The notes below the pieces were generated by a model that was not told where the DNA came from, did not search any database, and worked only from the letters and a program-made list of their open reading frames with translations. From contig NZ_JBHSHL010000045.1 of the NCBI RefSeq assembly GCF_042652965.1, forward strand, positions 1 through 57,792: DNA of 57,792 bases, written 5' to 3'. Shown in pieces: positions 36,368 to 44,570 of this stretch (its first letter is position 1; each line of letters opens with the position of its first letter). A program made the translations under genes and the position numbers. The DNA is from Filifactor villosus. GTDB taxonomy: Bacteria; Bacillota; Clostridia; Peptostreptococcales; Filifactoraceae.

Positions 36368-37399
36368 CTACAAGTTCAGTTTTAAATCGCCGTCCTTGAT
36401 CCGGCCCATCTTTTTCAATATAAAGTAAAAGAGGTAGCTCAAGAGCGCCGGGAGGATAAAGTGGACCAACGCGATGCCCAAGTAGATCGTAGCCGGGGAG
36501 GCTCCTGCCTCTTCCATTGCCGTGATCGTACCGATCTGACCCACCAAACCGCTCGTTCCCATTCCTGATCCGATGGGGATGTTGGTCATACGAAAAACTG
36601 TGGTCGATATCGGTCCCGTGATCGCCGCAGCGAGGGTGGGAGGTATCCATATCTTCCAGTTTTTCAAAATATTGGGGATCTGGAGCATCGATGTACCCAA
36701 TCCCTGTGCCAAAATACCGCTCCAACCGTTCTCCCTAAAACTGATGACCGCAAAACCCACCATCTGCGCCGCACAGCCTGCCGTTGCGGCACCTCCCGCC
36801 AAGCCTGAGAGCGAAAGCATCATGCAGAGGGCGGCGGAACTGATGGGAAGGGTCAGCACGATACCCACAATGACCGAGACTGCGATCCCCATCCAAAAAG
36901 GTTGAAGGTTTGTCGCCGCCATAATGACTTGGCCGAGCCCCGTCATCACTTGAGCTATCATCGGTCCCACAAAGGTCCCTATCCCGACTCCCGTCAAGAT
37001 CGTAACGGCCGGCGTAACGATGATGTCCACCTTGGTCTCCTTGGATACGAGTTTTCCCAATTCCACACTGATCCAAGTAGCTATCCAAGCTCCGGCAGGA
37101 CCTCCGAGCTGATTGCCCGCATAACCGACCACCACCGAGGAAAACAGGATCAGATTCGGTGCCTTGAGTGCCGTTGCGATTGCGACCGCGATCGCAGGAC
37201 CCGTCATTTCTTTAGCGATCGGCCATATCGTTTCGCTGAGGAAACCTATCCCCAGTTTCGTACCTATCGTATTCAATATCGTTCCGACCAGCAAGGATGC
37301 AAACAACCCCATTGCCATAGATCCCAAAACTTCAATGCAATAACGCTGAAATGAGATCTCCACATCTTTCTTCTTCAAAAACCTCTTTACTCTTTCCAT
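36368..37399 (-). CDS. PTS EIIC-like membrane protein (PTS_EIIC_2 family)
   Basis: The 343-residue polytopic protein begins with a charged stretch (VKRFLKKKDVEIS), then LGSMAMGLFASLLVGTILNT, GPAIAVAIATALKAPNLIL, LQPFWMGIAVSVIVGIVLTLPISSAA and GPISTTVFRMTNIPIGSGMG. This is the PTS_EIIC_2 group, which resembles sugar-PTS membrane subunits but has no attached EIIA or EIIB. No partner PTS genes are nearby, so transport by phosphorylation is uncertain. Confidence 0.82.
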   Translation of the reverse strand: MERVKRFLKKKDVEISFQRYCIEVLGSMAMGLFASLLVGTILNTIGTKLGIGFLSETIWPIAKEMTGPAIAVAIATALKAPNLILFSSVVVGYAGNQLGGPAGAWIATWISVELGKLVSKETKVDIIVTPAVTILTGVGIGTFVGPMIAQVMTGLGQVIMAATNLQPFWMGIAVSVIVGIVLTLPISSAALCMMLSLSGLAGGAATAGCAAQMVGFAVISFRENGWSGILAQGLGTSMLQIPNILKNWKIWIPPTLAAAITGPISTTVFRMTNIPIGSGMGTSGLVGQIGTITAMEEAGASPATIYLGIALVHFILPALLSYLFYFILKKMGRIKDGDLKLNL

Positions 37400-37559
37400 C
37401 TTTTCTGCAAGCCCCCTGTTGTTTGTTATCTCCCAAGCAATCGACTTTCATACAAAGAGAGTGTGGAACGTCCAACTGTCAAAAAATCGTAACGTCCTTG
37501 AACCCTCCTGAATAAATCCTCCATAACAAATGCTTCGGAGAGGTATGTGTTTTCTATAC

Positions 37560-37606
37560 AAGAAAATAGTACAATACTTTGAATGTTTTTACAACTGTCT
37601 TGTCAA
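37560..37606 (-). promoter_or_regulatory. Possible promoter of the EIIC-like gene
   Basis: On the minus strand TTGACA lies at 37601-37606 and TTGTAA follows shortly after it. TACTAT then lies 17 bp beyond TTGTAA. The pairing is plausible but ambiguous. Confidence 0.3.
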
Positions 37607-37680
37607 TAAAATTTAAAGTATCACGGAAGAGGTTTATGATGAAAATATAAAACAAGGCTAAACATCCATATGAGATCGCG

Positions 37681-38613
37681 CTAGATCAAGGAGTACTTCA
37701 TCAACACAAAGAAGGCGAGTGAAACACTTCCTAAAGATACCAAGGTCGTCATCATCACAAGCATCGCCGCGAGCTTGTCCTTATTCGTATAGACGATGGC
37801 ATAGGTGTAGCTTGAGATGGCGACGGGAGAGAGCAGGGCGATGGCTATAACGAAAAGACTCTGTCCCCTCAGCCCCAAAAGAACGGCGATAAAAATCGCC
37901 GTGTAGGGCACGAGGAAGTTCTTCCACAAGACGGAGTCCGCAACACAGAGACCTTCTTTCCTAACCGATTGAAAGGATAGACCCGCTCCGATCAGAAACA
38001 GCCCCAAAGGCCCTGCGACCGAGGACAGGGATTGAACGGGTTTAAGAAACAACTCCGGTATCTCCAAACCGATGAGCCTGCATACCAAGCCCGCCATCGC
38101 TCCTGTGACGATCTTGTTTTTCATGATATTGCCCGCTATGGTCCGTAGCGGTACCCTTCCGTTTATACCGAGTTCAAAGCAGAGCAGGGCCATGATATTG
38201 ACAAAGGGCACCATCAGAAGAAGATTCAAGATGACCAACTCATAGCCCTGATCCGTATAGTAGCTCGCCGCGATCGGAAGTCCGAAAAGCAGGAGGTTGG
38301 GTCTGATATAGCTCTGGATCATGACCGACCTCGTCTGCACATCCCGACAGAGACGCGTATTATAGATCCATCCGAGAATAAAGATGAGCACCGTGTAGCT
38401 CATCAAAAAACAGAGCGGGAGCAGACTGATCTTTCCGATGTTATCCAAACGGTAGATCGACAAAAACAGAGAAAGAGGAAGAAAAACCTTGAAGATCGCC
38501 TCGTTTCCGTATTTTACAAGATCCCGATTTATGTAGTTTCTGTACCTGCAAAATCCTCCGATAAAGATAATGGAAAATACCGGCAATAACAGCTGTGCCA
38601 ACCTTACAAACAT
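37681..38613 (-). CDS. AEC family (auxin efflux carrier-like) transporter
   Basis: The ATG at 38613 has GGGGAGG 6 bp upstream, so the 62 earlier in-frame codons are excluded. The 310-residue protein has about ten membrane helices, starting VRLAQLLLPVFSIIFIGGFC, with YIRPNLLLFGLPIAASYY and KNKIVTGAMAGLVCRLIGLEIP, the AEC pattern. Bacterial members export or exchange small carboxylates or amino acids. It has a family B repeat upstream like the MocR gene 4 kb away. Confidence 0.88.
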   Translation of the reverse strand: MFVRLAQLLLPVFSIIFIGGFCRYRNYINRDLVKYGNEAIFKVFLPLSLFLSIYRLDNIGKISLLPLCFLMSYTVLIFILGWIYNTRLCRDVQTRSVMIQSYIRPNLLLFGLPIAASYYTDQGYELVILNLLLMVPFVNIMALLCFELGINGRVPLRTIAGNIMKNKIVTGAMAGLVCRLIGLEIPELFLKPVQSLSSVAGPLGLFLIGAGLSFQSVRKEGLCVADSVLWKNFLVPYTAIFIAVLLGLRGQSLFVIAIALLSPVAISSYTYAIVYTNKDKLAAMLVMMTTLVSLGSVSLAFFVLMKYSLI

Positions 38614-38767
38614 AAAAACCTCCCCTGATTTCCGCCTCGTTTCATATCCGTGACCGTCTGCAATCAAACAATAGGACATCCCGATATATTGAAATCCAAA
38701 CCGTTTGCGACTATACGGCCGATCGTTGTGACTTATAATCGTTGCGACTTCGACGATAGCGTACAAA

Positions 38768-38880
38768 TGTAGAATTTTGATTTTCTTATGAAGTTGCAAA
38801 AATGGAATTTTGTCAAGTCAATACTTTCAAGAAATTCAGCCTTCATATACAGTGATTTTATGATGGCTTTTCAACTTATA
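38768..38880 (-). repeat. Dispersed repeat family B, best copy 2 (upstream of AEC transporter)
   Basis: The minus strand reads AAAATCACTGTATATGAAGG, TTTCTTGAAAGTATTGACTT and TTGACAAAATTCCATTTTTG, nearly the same as 34740-34865. Similarity stops at CATTTGTACG on the gene-proximal side. Confidence 0.75.
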
Positions 38881-39349
38881 CGGTGTTTTCCTTATAATAA
38901 GGATACGGGATCCGCTCGATCGTCAATAGACGATACAAAACTTCGGCCTATCAAAATAACATCCGACCTCTTCCCTCTTCTCTCTTCCGCGGTTTCTTTG
39001 TTCAATATCGATATCCCGGATGATAAGACAACTATACATACCTTGTATTATAGCCGATTGGAAGAAAAACGGAAAGTCATGTTTGCAAAGAAGCTCTTCA
39101 CAGACCCTCGTAGGTGACGTCTTCATACAATGAAGAAAAAATCTTACCTTTACTCTTGAGAAAAACAATTCTAAATCACGATTACAGCAGCAAACAATAC
39201 CATAACACAAGTTTTGAAAACGAATATGTAAAACGACCGCTCCTTCTTCATACTTGCCTTAAAAAGATAAACAAAACCCCCTCTCTCTTTTTGAGAGCTT
39301 TAACAGCAACACTGTAAATGAGTTTTGTAGAGAATAAAGAAAATTTATA
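38881..39349. other. Gap between AEC transporter and tetR genes without a gene
   Basis: No coding sequence was recognised in this AT-rich stretch. A short inverted repeat CTCTCTTTTTGAGAG lies at about 39284-39298. Confidence 0.4.
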
Positions 39350-39378
39350 TTGACAGGATCTGCAATCTTTGGTATTTT
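39350..39378 (+). promoter_or_regulatory. Sigma-A-type promoter of the tetR gene
   Basis: TTGACA at 39350-39355 and TATTTT at 39373-39378 are 17 bp apart. The operator at 39383-39410 starts 4 bp beyond the -10, a place suited to repression. Confidence 0.7.
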
Positions 39379-39382
39379 ATAG

Positions 39383-39410
39383 GAAATGAATAAAAAAAAT
39401 AATTCATTCA
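39383..39410. promoter_or_regulatory. TetR operator 1 (autoregulatory)
   Basis: GAAATGAAT at 39383-39391 and ATTCATTCA at 39402-39410 are arms with a 10-bp spacer. The same arms and spacing recur at 40039-40066. Confidence 0.75.
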
Positions 39411-39426
39411 AGAAAGAGGAGGCTTT

Positions 39427-40005
39427 ATGGACGAAAAGAAACTATTGTTGAATAAGGCAGCATATGAAATATTCCTGCAAAACGGCTATAAAGCTACCAA
39501 TATTGTCGAAATCTCAAAAAAAGCGGGAATATCCGTCGGAGCATTTTACAAATACTATGATTCAAAAGAAGATTTATTTACAGAAATCTATATTCGTGAG
39601 AACGAGAAGATGAGAGGGGCTCTGTTGAAGGAAATCGACTGGAACTTGCATCCGCTTCAGGTTATGGAAGAGTTGTTTCAATACATTCAAGAACATATGC
39701 TCAACAACAAAATTTTAGCGGAATGGAATAATTCCAAGATCAATGACAGATTGCAACAGTACTATCTTTCGGAAGAGGGGATCAACAACAACTCCTTTCA
39801 TCAATTTCTTCTAAACTATATCGACAGATACCTGAAAAAATCGGGCTACCGAGAAGACGAAATCGCAAAAATCATCCGTGTATACGAGATGATGTACTTT
39901 ATCGATTGTAATGTGAAAGAGGAGGAGTTTGCCGACAAGACAGAAACCCTAAGGGTGATGTTGCATTACTTTATTCAGGGAGTTTTAAAAAGCAAGTTGG
40001 AATAG
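39427..40005 (+). CDS. TetR/AcrR family transcriptional regulator
   Basis: The 192-residue protein has an N-terminal helix-turn-helix, residues 9-50: AAYEIFLQNGYKATNIVEIS then KKAGISVGAFYKYYDSKEDL. The C-terminal ligand domain is not assignable. The start is preceded by AAAGAGGAGG. A palindromic operator overlaps the region between its promoter and start, indicating autorepression, and a second operator of the same type lies beyond its stop. A terminator closes the gene. Confidence 0.92.
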   Translation: MDEKKLLLNKAAYEIFLQNGYKATNIVEISKKAGISVGAFYKYYDSKEDLFTEIYIRENEKMRGALLKEIDWNLHPLQVMEELFQYIQEHMLNNKILAEWNNSKINDRLQQYYLSEEGINNNSFHQFLLNYIDRYLKKSGYREDEIAKIIRVYEMMYFIDCNVKEEEFADKTETLRVMLHYFIQGVLKSKLE

Positions 40006-40026
40006 GGAATTTCGGTTCCCTTTTTA
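40004..40026 (+). terminator. Rho-independent terminator of the tetR gene
   Basis: AGGGAA and TTCCCT pair around a short TTTCGG loop and are followed by TTTTATT. The stem begins within the TAG stop codon. Confidence 0.75.
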
Positions 40027-40038
40027 TTCGATAGAGAC

Positions 40039-40066
40039 TGAATGAATATATTAGATTATTCATTCA
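40039..40066. promoter_or_regulatory. TetR operator 2, upstream of a broken frame
   Basis: TGAATGAAT at 40039-40047 and ATTCATTCA at 40058-40066 form a perfect 9-bp inverted repeat with a 10-bp spacer. Operator 1 has the same right arm and a left arm with two mismatches. Confidence 0.8.
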
Positions 40067-40084
40067 AAGAAAAGAGGTGTTATT

Positions 40085-40138
40085 ATGTTTCGATAAAATC
40101 ATGTGGATATCGACATGTATAAACTTGTTTCCTCTCCG
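40085..40138 (+). pseudogene. Relic of the TetR target gene (start codon followed by a stop)
   Basis: A ribosome-binding site AAGAGGTG precedes an ATG at 40085, but the fourth codon is TAA. The same frame then runs NHVDIDMYKLVSSPVK to a second stop. Position directly beyond operator 2 suggests the 5' end of a lost target gene. The original product is unknown. Confidence 0.35.
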
Positions 40139-40511
40139 GTGAAATAAGGGGATTGATATCAACTGTTCCAACAATTTACAGAATGTATTCCAAGGAGGAG
40201 TATGCTATTTTCAAGACAAAAGATTATGTAAAGAGGCAAGTGTAACAAATTCATCGACATGACGGTATAAACGGGTGTTATACTAAAACCCAATTAAAAT
40301 GTCCGGTGTATGGGAGGTATAGAGATACATCGGAATTGATAGTAAATGAAAGTGCAAACGCAACGAGGACGTTTTTGGAGCTGAAAACCAAGTCGTGAAC
40401 CATAGCAAATGTTTTGGAGGTTGCGGAGTTTAAACTGTATACATGAAGAAGTTAAACAATCAATCATATCAAACAAGTTCAGTGCCTGTATTTCAAGAGA
40501 AAGGAAGAATT

Positions 40512-41075
40512 ATGAAGAGAGAAATCCAACTGAAAAAAACTGTGAAAACAATAGCGGGAGTCTGTATACTTTTGAGTTCCGCATTGAGTATTCTGTATGG
40601 AGGAATGTTGTTTCCCCCAAGCCTTACCGATGTGGACTTTATGAGTTTTTTGGTAGGATCCATGATCGGTATTGCAATAGGCCTATGTATGATTTCGAGT
40701 GTTACAAGCCTTGTAAAACAAGGCTTCATCATTATTTTGGGCATAACTGTTTCCGCCTACTGCTTTCTGTTTGAAATGGATTTGCTTATAAAATTGATAG
40801 CGAGCGTTTGTATCATGGGACTTGCAATCGTATTGGCTTTTTGGATTGCTTACAAAGACAGCGAAAGCACTACAGTCAAAATATGCAAAAAATGTTCCGC
40901 CGTATCAGTAGAACATCTGGAGAAATTTTCAAGTGAACACGGGTATACTACAAGATACGGGTGTATTGGAATGTGTGCAGGCAAGAGCAATCAGCCTGAA
41001 CATTATGTGGGATTGAAAAACGGGAAGCTCATTCAGGCGAAATCGGAAAAAGACTTTTTTGAACAGTTGAAGTAA
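40512..41075 (+). CDS. Multi-pass membrane protein with Cys-rich DUF1450/YuzB-like C-terminal domain
   Basis: The ATG at 40512 follows AAAGGAAG and gives 187 residues. About four or five membrane helices occupy residues 10-120 (IAGVCILLSSALSILYGGM, FLVGSMIGIAIGLCMIS, GFIIILGITVSAYCFLF, LIASVCIMGLAIVLAFWIA). The C-terminal part reads ICKKCSAVSVEHLEKF, YGCIGMCAGK and HYVGLKNGKLIQAKS, with cysteine spacing like the small thioredoxin-like DUF1450 (YuzB) proteins. A membrane-anchored version is unusual. The function is unknown. Confidence 0.7.
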   Translation: MKREIQLKKTVKTIAGVCILLSSALSILYGGMLFPPSLTDVDFMSFLVGSMIGIAIGLCMISSVTSLVKQGFIIILGITVSAYCFLFEMDLLIKLIASVCIMGLAIVLAFWIAYKDSESTTVKICKKCSAVSVEHLEKFSSEHGYTTRYGCIGMCAGKSNQPEHYVGLKNGKLIQAKSEKDFFEQLK

Positions 41076-41336
41076 TATCAAAATGGATTTAAAACTCCGA
41101 GTTAGACAGGTTGATATACCCATCAATTCCAACTGTGCTATAAAGCCTTTAATAGTACAAAGATGCCGGATAATACTACTAATCACTTGAGTTATGAATA
41201 TCTATGATCTGCACTATATGGAAGGTAACACGAAGGTTTGTGGTCGGAGAACATAGATATAATTCCAATGCTATCGGAAATAGTATACGACTAAATATCA
41301 ATTTGTCCTTCTACGGTTATCTGTTCGAATTCACAG

Positions 41337-41429
41337 GTTCAACTCACCGAAGCATATTATTCTCCAAGCGGTGTTTCGGTAAATGAGATAGGTTTTAACC
41401 CCGACAATTCAAAGGGAGAATCGTATTAG
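41337..41429 (+). pseudogene. C-terminal remnant of an S41 (CtpA-type) peptidase
   Basis: Thirty codons before a TAG encode VQLTEAYYSPSGVSVNEIGF then NPDNSKGESY. This matches the conserved segment near the C-terminus of S41 tail-specific proteases (LTTAKYYTPSGRSI..GI.PD). The frame breaks upstream at the edge of a repeat. A perfect palindrome beyond it could be the original gene's terminator. Identification rests on a short stretch. Confidence 0.5.
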
Positions 41430-41489
41430 ACTGTATGTCACAGAGCTTCAGGTAAAGAATCGTATTGGAACAATTACTCCTTCTATCAG

Positions 41490-41515
41490 AAACATCCCTC
41501 GGCCGAGGGATGTTT
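41490..41515 (+). terminator. Perfect 26-bp palindrome, likely terminator of the lost S41 gene
   Basis: AAACATCCCTCGG is followed immediately by its reverse complement, then CTTTCTG. In RNA it would fold into a strong hairpin with a weak U-tract. No intact gene stands next to it. Confidence 0.55.
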
Positions 41516-41526
41516 CTTTCTGTCTG

Positions 41527-41640
41527 ATACTGTTATTTATTTGAGTTATTGATATCAACGATTTATACTGCATAGGAAATGAAACGAAATTTCGTAATCG
41601 CAGAATAGATATGGTCGCATTTTCAGCAGATAACAGTATA
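41527..41640. repeat. Dispersed repeat family A copy
   Basis: The ends TACTGTTAT and ATAACAGTA pair exactly. The interior keeps TTGAGTTATTGATATCAACG and GAATAGATATGG, matching other copies. Confidence 0.65.
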
Positions 41641-41761
41641 ACAAGGGTCTTGCTTTAAGATCCACGGATTTCTGAGGAAATCCCGTGAAAATCAGAATAC
41701 GGGTTTCTGTATTTGGTAAAACAGCAGAAAAATTATGTTGTATCTTTGTGTAGTATTTTCT

Positions 41762-41953
41762 CTAAAAACTTCCCTTCGGACGTTTGGGCAAAAGAACCGC
41801 CATAATGATATACAGCAACAGCCCGCTTCCCGTAGCGATCATAAAGGCCCAAATGATCCTTATAACGGTGGAGTCGATGTCGAAGTATTCCGCCAAACCT
41901 CCACAGACCCCTTCGATCATTACATCGGAATTGGATTTATACAGCTTTTTCAC
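41762..41953 (-). CDS. PspC domain membrane protein
   Basis: GTG at 41953 has GGAGGG 7 bp upstream and gives MKKLYKSNSDVMIEGVCGGLAEYF, the normal PspC opening; the longer frame from 42061 passes through repeat DNA. The 63-residue protein has the PspC core (GVCGGLAEYFDIDSTVIRII) and two membrane helices, ending LPKRPKGSF. PspC-like proteins take part in envelope stress responses. It stands alone. Confidence 0.85.
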   Translation of the reverse strand: MKKLYKSNSDVMIEGVCGGLAEYFDIDSTVIRIIWAFMIATGSGLLLYIIMAVLLPKRPKGSF

Positions 41954-42108
41954 AGTAGATCCCTCCTTTATAGTATTTATATTCTTGTATGGATATGTTG
42001 CAATCACCATCCATTTCAACTGTGCCGCAAATTCTTTAGAGTGACGGTTGAACACTTTCACTCCTTTGCGTTATGGGTATCAACGACCTTACACTCTATA
42101 TACATACA

Positions 42109-42241
42109 ATACTATTCTTCGTTTAAAATGCCGGGTATATAGAGCCGAAAAAACGATTTGGAGAATTGCAGTTCAAATCATTCGACCTGTCAATGTGAAC
42201 GGATAGCAGTATAACCATACTTCTATCGGATAACGGTATTA
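42109..42241. repeat. Dispersed repeat family A copy plus an extra terminus
   Basis: ATACTATTCTTCGTTTAAAA begins it and GGATAGCAGTATA ends it at 42213. A further terminus, CTTCTATCGGATAACGGTATT, follows to 42241. A related partial copy lies at about 41990-42100. Confidence 0.55.
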
Positions 42242-42328
42242 TCCCTATCACTACATCCACTCTTATTCTACCGCCTTTTCTTTTGACCTTCATCAAAAAA
42301 ACATAAGAAAGCCGTTACAAAGACATTA

Positions 42329-42364
42329 CAAAAAAATCGGCAGCACCCCAAGGATACCGCCGAC
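42329..42364 (-). terminator. Rho-independent terminator of hutU
   Basis: On the minus strand TCGGCGGTATCC pairs with GGGTGCTGCCGA around a short loop and is followed by seven T residues. It lies 10 bp beyond the hutU stop. Confidence 0.85.
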
Positions 42365-42373
42365 TTATATCGA

Positions 42374-44407
42374 TTATTTCTTCAAATTTGCATATACTTT
42401 TGCAACCGCTTCTTTTACTGCAGTTTCATCCGCAAGATAGGGGATGGTGATATGCTCTTTTCCTTCTTTCTCCCTGTTGAACTCGAGAACGGTTTCAATG
42501 GAGTGCTCGTTTCTCGCCCAGCTTCTTCTTGCAACTCCGCCCATTACGTCCCAAGATAGTGCCGATTTGACGATCTCATCCGCTCTCTCACTTCCATCGA
42601 GCACAAGTCCGAAGCCTCCGTTGATCGCTTTTCCGATCCCGACTCCTCCTCCGTTGTGAAGAGCAACGAGACTCATTCCTCTGGCTGCGTTTCCGGCATA
42701 GCACTGCACTGCCATATCCGCCATGACATTACTTCCGTCCTTGATATTGGAGGTCTCTCTGAACGGAGAATCCGTTCCCGATACGTCATGGTGGTCACGC
42801 CCCATCATGACCGGCCCGATTTCGCCGTTTCTTACCATTTCATTGAACTTCAGTGCAATCTCAATTCTTCCCTTAGCATCCTGATACAGGATTCTCGCCT
42901 GAGTGCCGACTACCATTTGGTTCTTCTCCGCATCACGGATCCAGTTATAGTTGTCTCTGTCCTGATATCTTCTCTCCGGATTGATACAGCTCATCGCTGC
43001 CTGATCCGTCTTGATCAGATCTTCATGTTTTCCGCTCAGGCACACCCAACGGAAGGGCCCGTATCCGTAATCGAACAACTGCGGTCCCATGATGTCTTCT
43101 ACATAAGAAGGCCAGATAAATCCGTCTTTTTCATCCACCCCGTTTTTCGAGATCTCTTTTACCCCCGCATCGTAGATTGCCTTCATAAAGGAGTTTCCGT
43201 AGTCGAAGAAGTACACTCCTCTTTCGCTCAAGGTTTGAATCAGTTCGAAGTGCTTCTTCAAGGTTTTATCCACCAACTCGTTAAACTTCTCCTGATCCTC
43301 CGCCAAGAGTCTGGTTCTCTCTTCAAAACTGATGCCTTGCGGGCAGTAGCCTCCGTTGTATACGTTGTGGCAGGAAGTCTGATCCGACAGAAGGTCGATA
43401 TGGATGTTATGATCGACCACATACTGCAACAGATCCACGATGTTTCCGTGGTAGGCAATCGACATTGCCTCTTCTTTTTCCATCGACTCCTGTGCCCACT
43501 TGATCGCTTCCTCCGCCGATGCCGTCATTTTTCGAATCCATCCTTGATCCAAACGGGTGCGAATCCGGGATTCGTCTACCTCCGCAACAATGGCGACCGC
43601 ATTTGCAATTTCGCCCGCCTTGCCTTGTGCCCCGCTCATTCCTCCAAGGCCGGATGTCACAAACAGCTTGCCTCTAAGATCTCCGTCTTCGGGCACGCCG
43701 AGGATCATACGTCCCGCATTCAATATCGTGTTGTAAGTGCCGTGCACGATGCCTTGAGGTCCGATATACATCCAACCTCCCGCCGTCATCTGTCCGTAGT
43801 TGGCAACTCCCATCTCCTGAGCGATCTCCCAATCTTTGAGGTTGTCAAACATTCCTATCATCAAAGCATTCGTAATGATGACTCTCGGAGCGGACGGTTT
43901 GGATCTGAACAGACCCAGAGGATGTCCCGACTCGATGACCAAGGTCTGATGGTTGGTCATCACCTCAAGATATTTCATGATCAGTCTGTACTGCATCCAG
44001 TTTTGGCACACACTTCCCGTTTCTCCGTAAGTAACGAGTTCATAAGGATAAAGGGCTACTTCATAATCGAGGTTGTTGTCGATCATTACTTGGAAGGCCT
44101 TTCCTTCGATACAGTTTCCCTTGTATTCGTCGATGGGCTTGCCGTAGATCCTTCCCTCCGGACGGAAACGATACCCGTAGATCCTTCCTCTTGTGGTGAG
44201 TTCTTCCAAAAACTCGGGGATCAACTGCTCGTGGAACTGCTCCGGAATGTATCTCAAAGCGTTCTTAAGAGCAACCTCCGTCTGACTTTGAGAAAGCTGA
44301 AATCCTCTGTCGGGTGCTCGTCTTATTCCTTCTTCAAACTTCGGCATCTCGGGTAACATGTCATCAAGTTTTATTGTCATCGCCTTTGCAATTTCTGCGT
44401 TGTTCAT
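42374..44407 (-). CDS. hutU: Urocanate hydratase HutU (urocanase), long form
   Basis: The second ATG (44407) has AAGGAGG 7 bp upstream and is the likely start, giving 677 residues. The protein has GGWMYIGPQGIVHGTYNT, TSGLGGMSGAQGKAGEIANA, LLSDQTSCHNVYNGGYCPQG and GRDHHDVSGTDSPFRETSN, the NAD-dependent urocanase core. It converts urocanate to 4-imidazolone-5-propionate, the second step of histidine breakdown. It is about 120 residues longer than the 550-residue Proteobacterial enzyme, as in many Clostridia. hutI, the next step, lies 2.7 kb away on the other strand; hutH is not in the window. Confidence 0.96.
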   Translation of the reverse strand: MNNAEIAKAMTIKLDDMLPEMPKFEEGIRRAPDRGFQLSQSQTEVALKNALRYIPEQFHEQLIPEFLEELTTRGRIYGYRFRPEGRIYGKPIDEYKGNCIEGKAFQVMIDNNLDYEVALYPYELVTYGETGSVCQNWMQYRLIMKYLEVMTNHQTLVIESGHPLGLFRSKPSAPRVIITNALMIGMFDNLKDWEIAQEMGVANYGQMTAGGWMYIGPQGIVHGTYNTILNAGRMILGVPEDGDLRGKLFVTSGLGGMSGAQGKAGEIANAVAIVAEVDESRIRTRLDQGWIRKMTASAEEAIKWAQESMEKEEAMSIAYHGNIVDLLQYVVDHNIHIDLLSDQTSCHNVYNGGYCPQGISFEERTRLLAEDQEKFNELVDKTLKKHFELIQTLSERGVYFFDYGNSFMKAIYDAGVKEISKNGVDEKDGFIWPSYVEDIMGPQLFDYGYGPFRWVCLSGKHEDLIKTDQAAMSCINPERRYQDRDNYNWIRDAEKNQMVVGTQARILYQDAKGRIEIALKFNEMVRNGEIGPVMMGRDHHDVSGTDSPFRETSNIKDGSNVMADMAVQCYAGNAARGMSLVALHNGGGVGIGKAINGGFGLVLDGSERADEIVKSALSWDVMGGVARRSWARNEHSIETVLEFNREKEGKEHITIPYLADETAVKEAVAKVYANLKK

Positions 44408-44505
44408 AATCATCCTCCTTCAAAACCTTCTTAACTTCATTAAGAAAAATATCTCTTTTTCTTGTATTCCTATCATCAGTATACTCTCTACCTCGTCTCC
44501 AAATC

Positions 44506-44532
44506 GTCAACATACGAAATGTTTTTTGACGT
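44506..44532. promoter_or_regulatory. Inverted repeat upstream of hutU, possible operator
   Basis: CGTCAA and TTGACG form 6-bp arms around 15 bases, about 100 bp upstream of the hutU start. Whether a regulator binds here is unknown. Confidence 0.25.
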
Positions 44533-44570
44533 TTTTCGTCCCTTGTTCTCAAAAAACAAATTTGACGATT

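Noticed and set aside
38614..38799. N-terminal extension of the AEC transporter by 62 residues
   Set aside because: The extension is hydrophilic and partly repeat-derived, and GGGGAGG marks the start at 38613.
42656..44356. A 566-codon open frame on the plus strand
   Set aside because: It is the antisense shadow of hutU, shows no recognisable domain and overlaps that well-supported gene completely.
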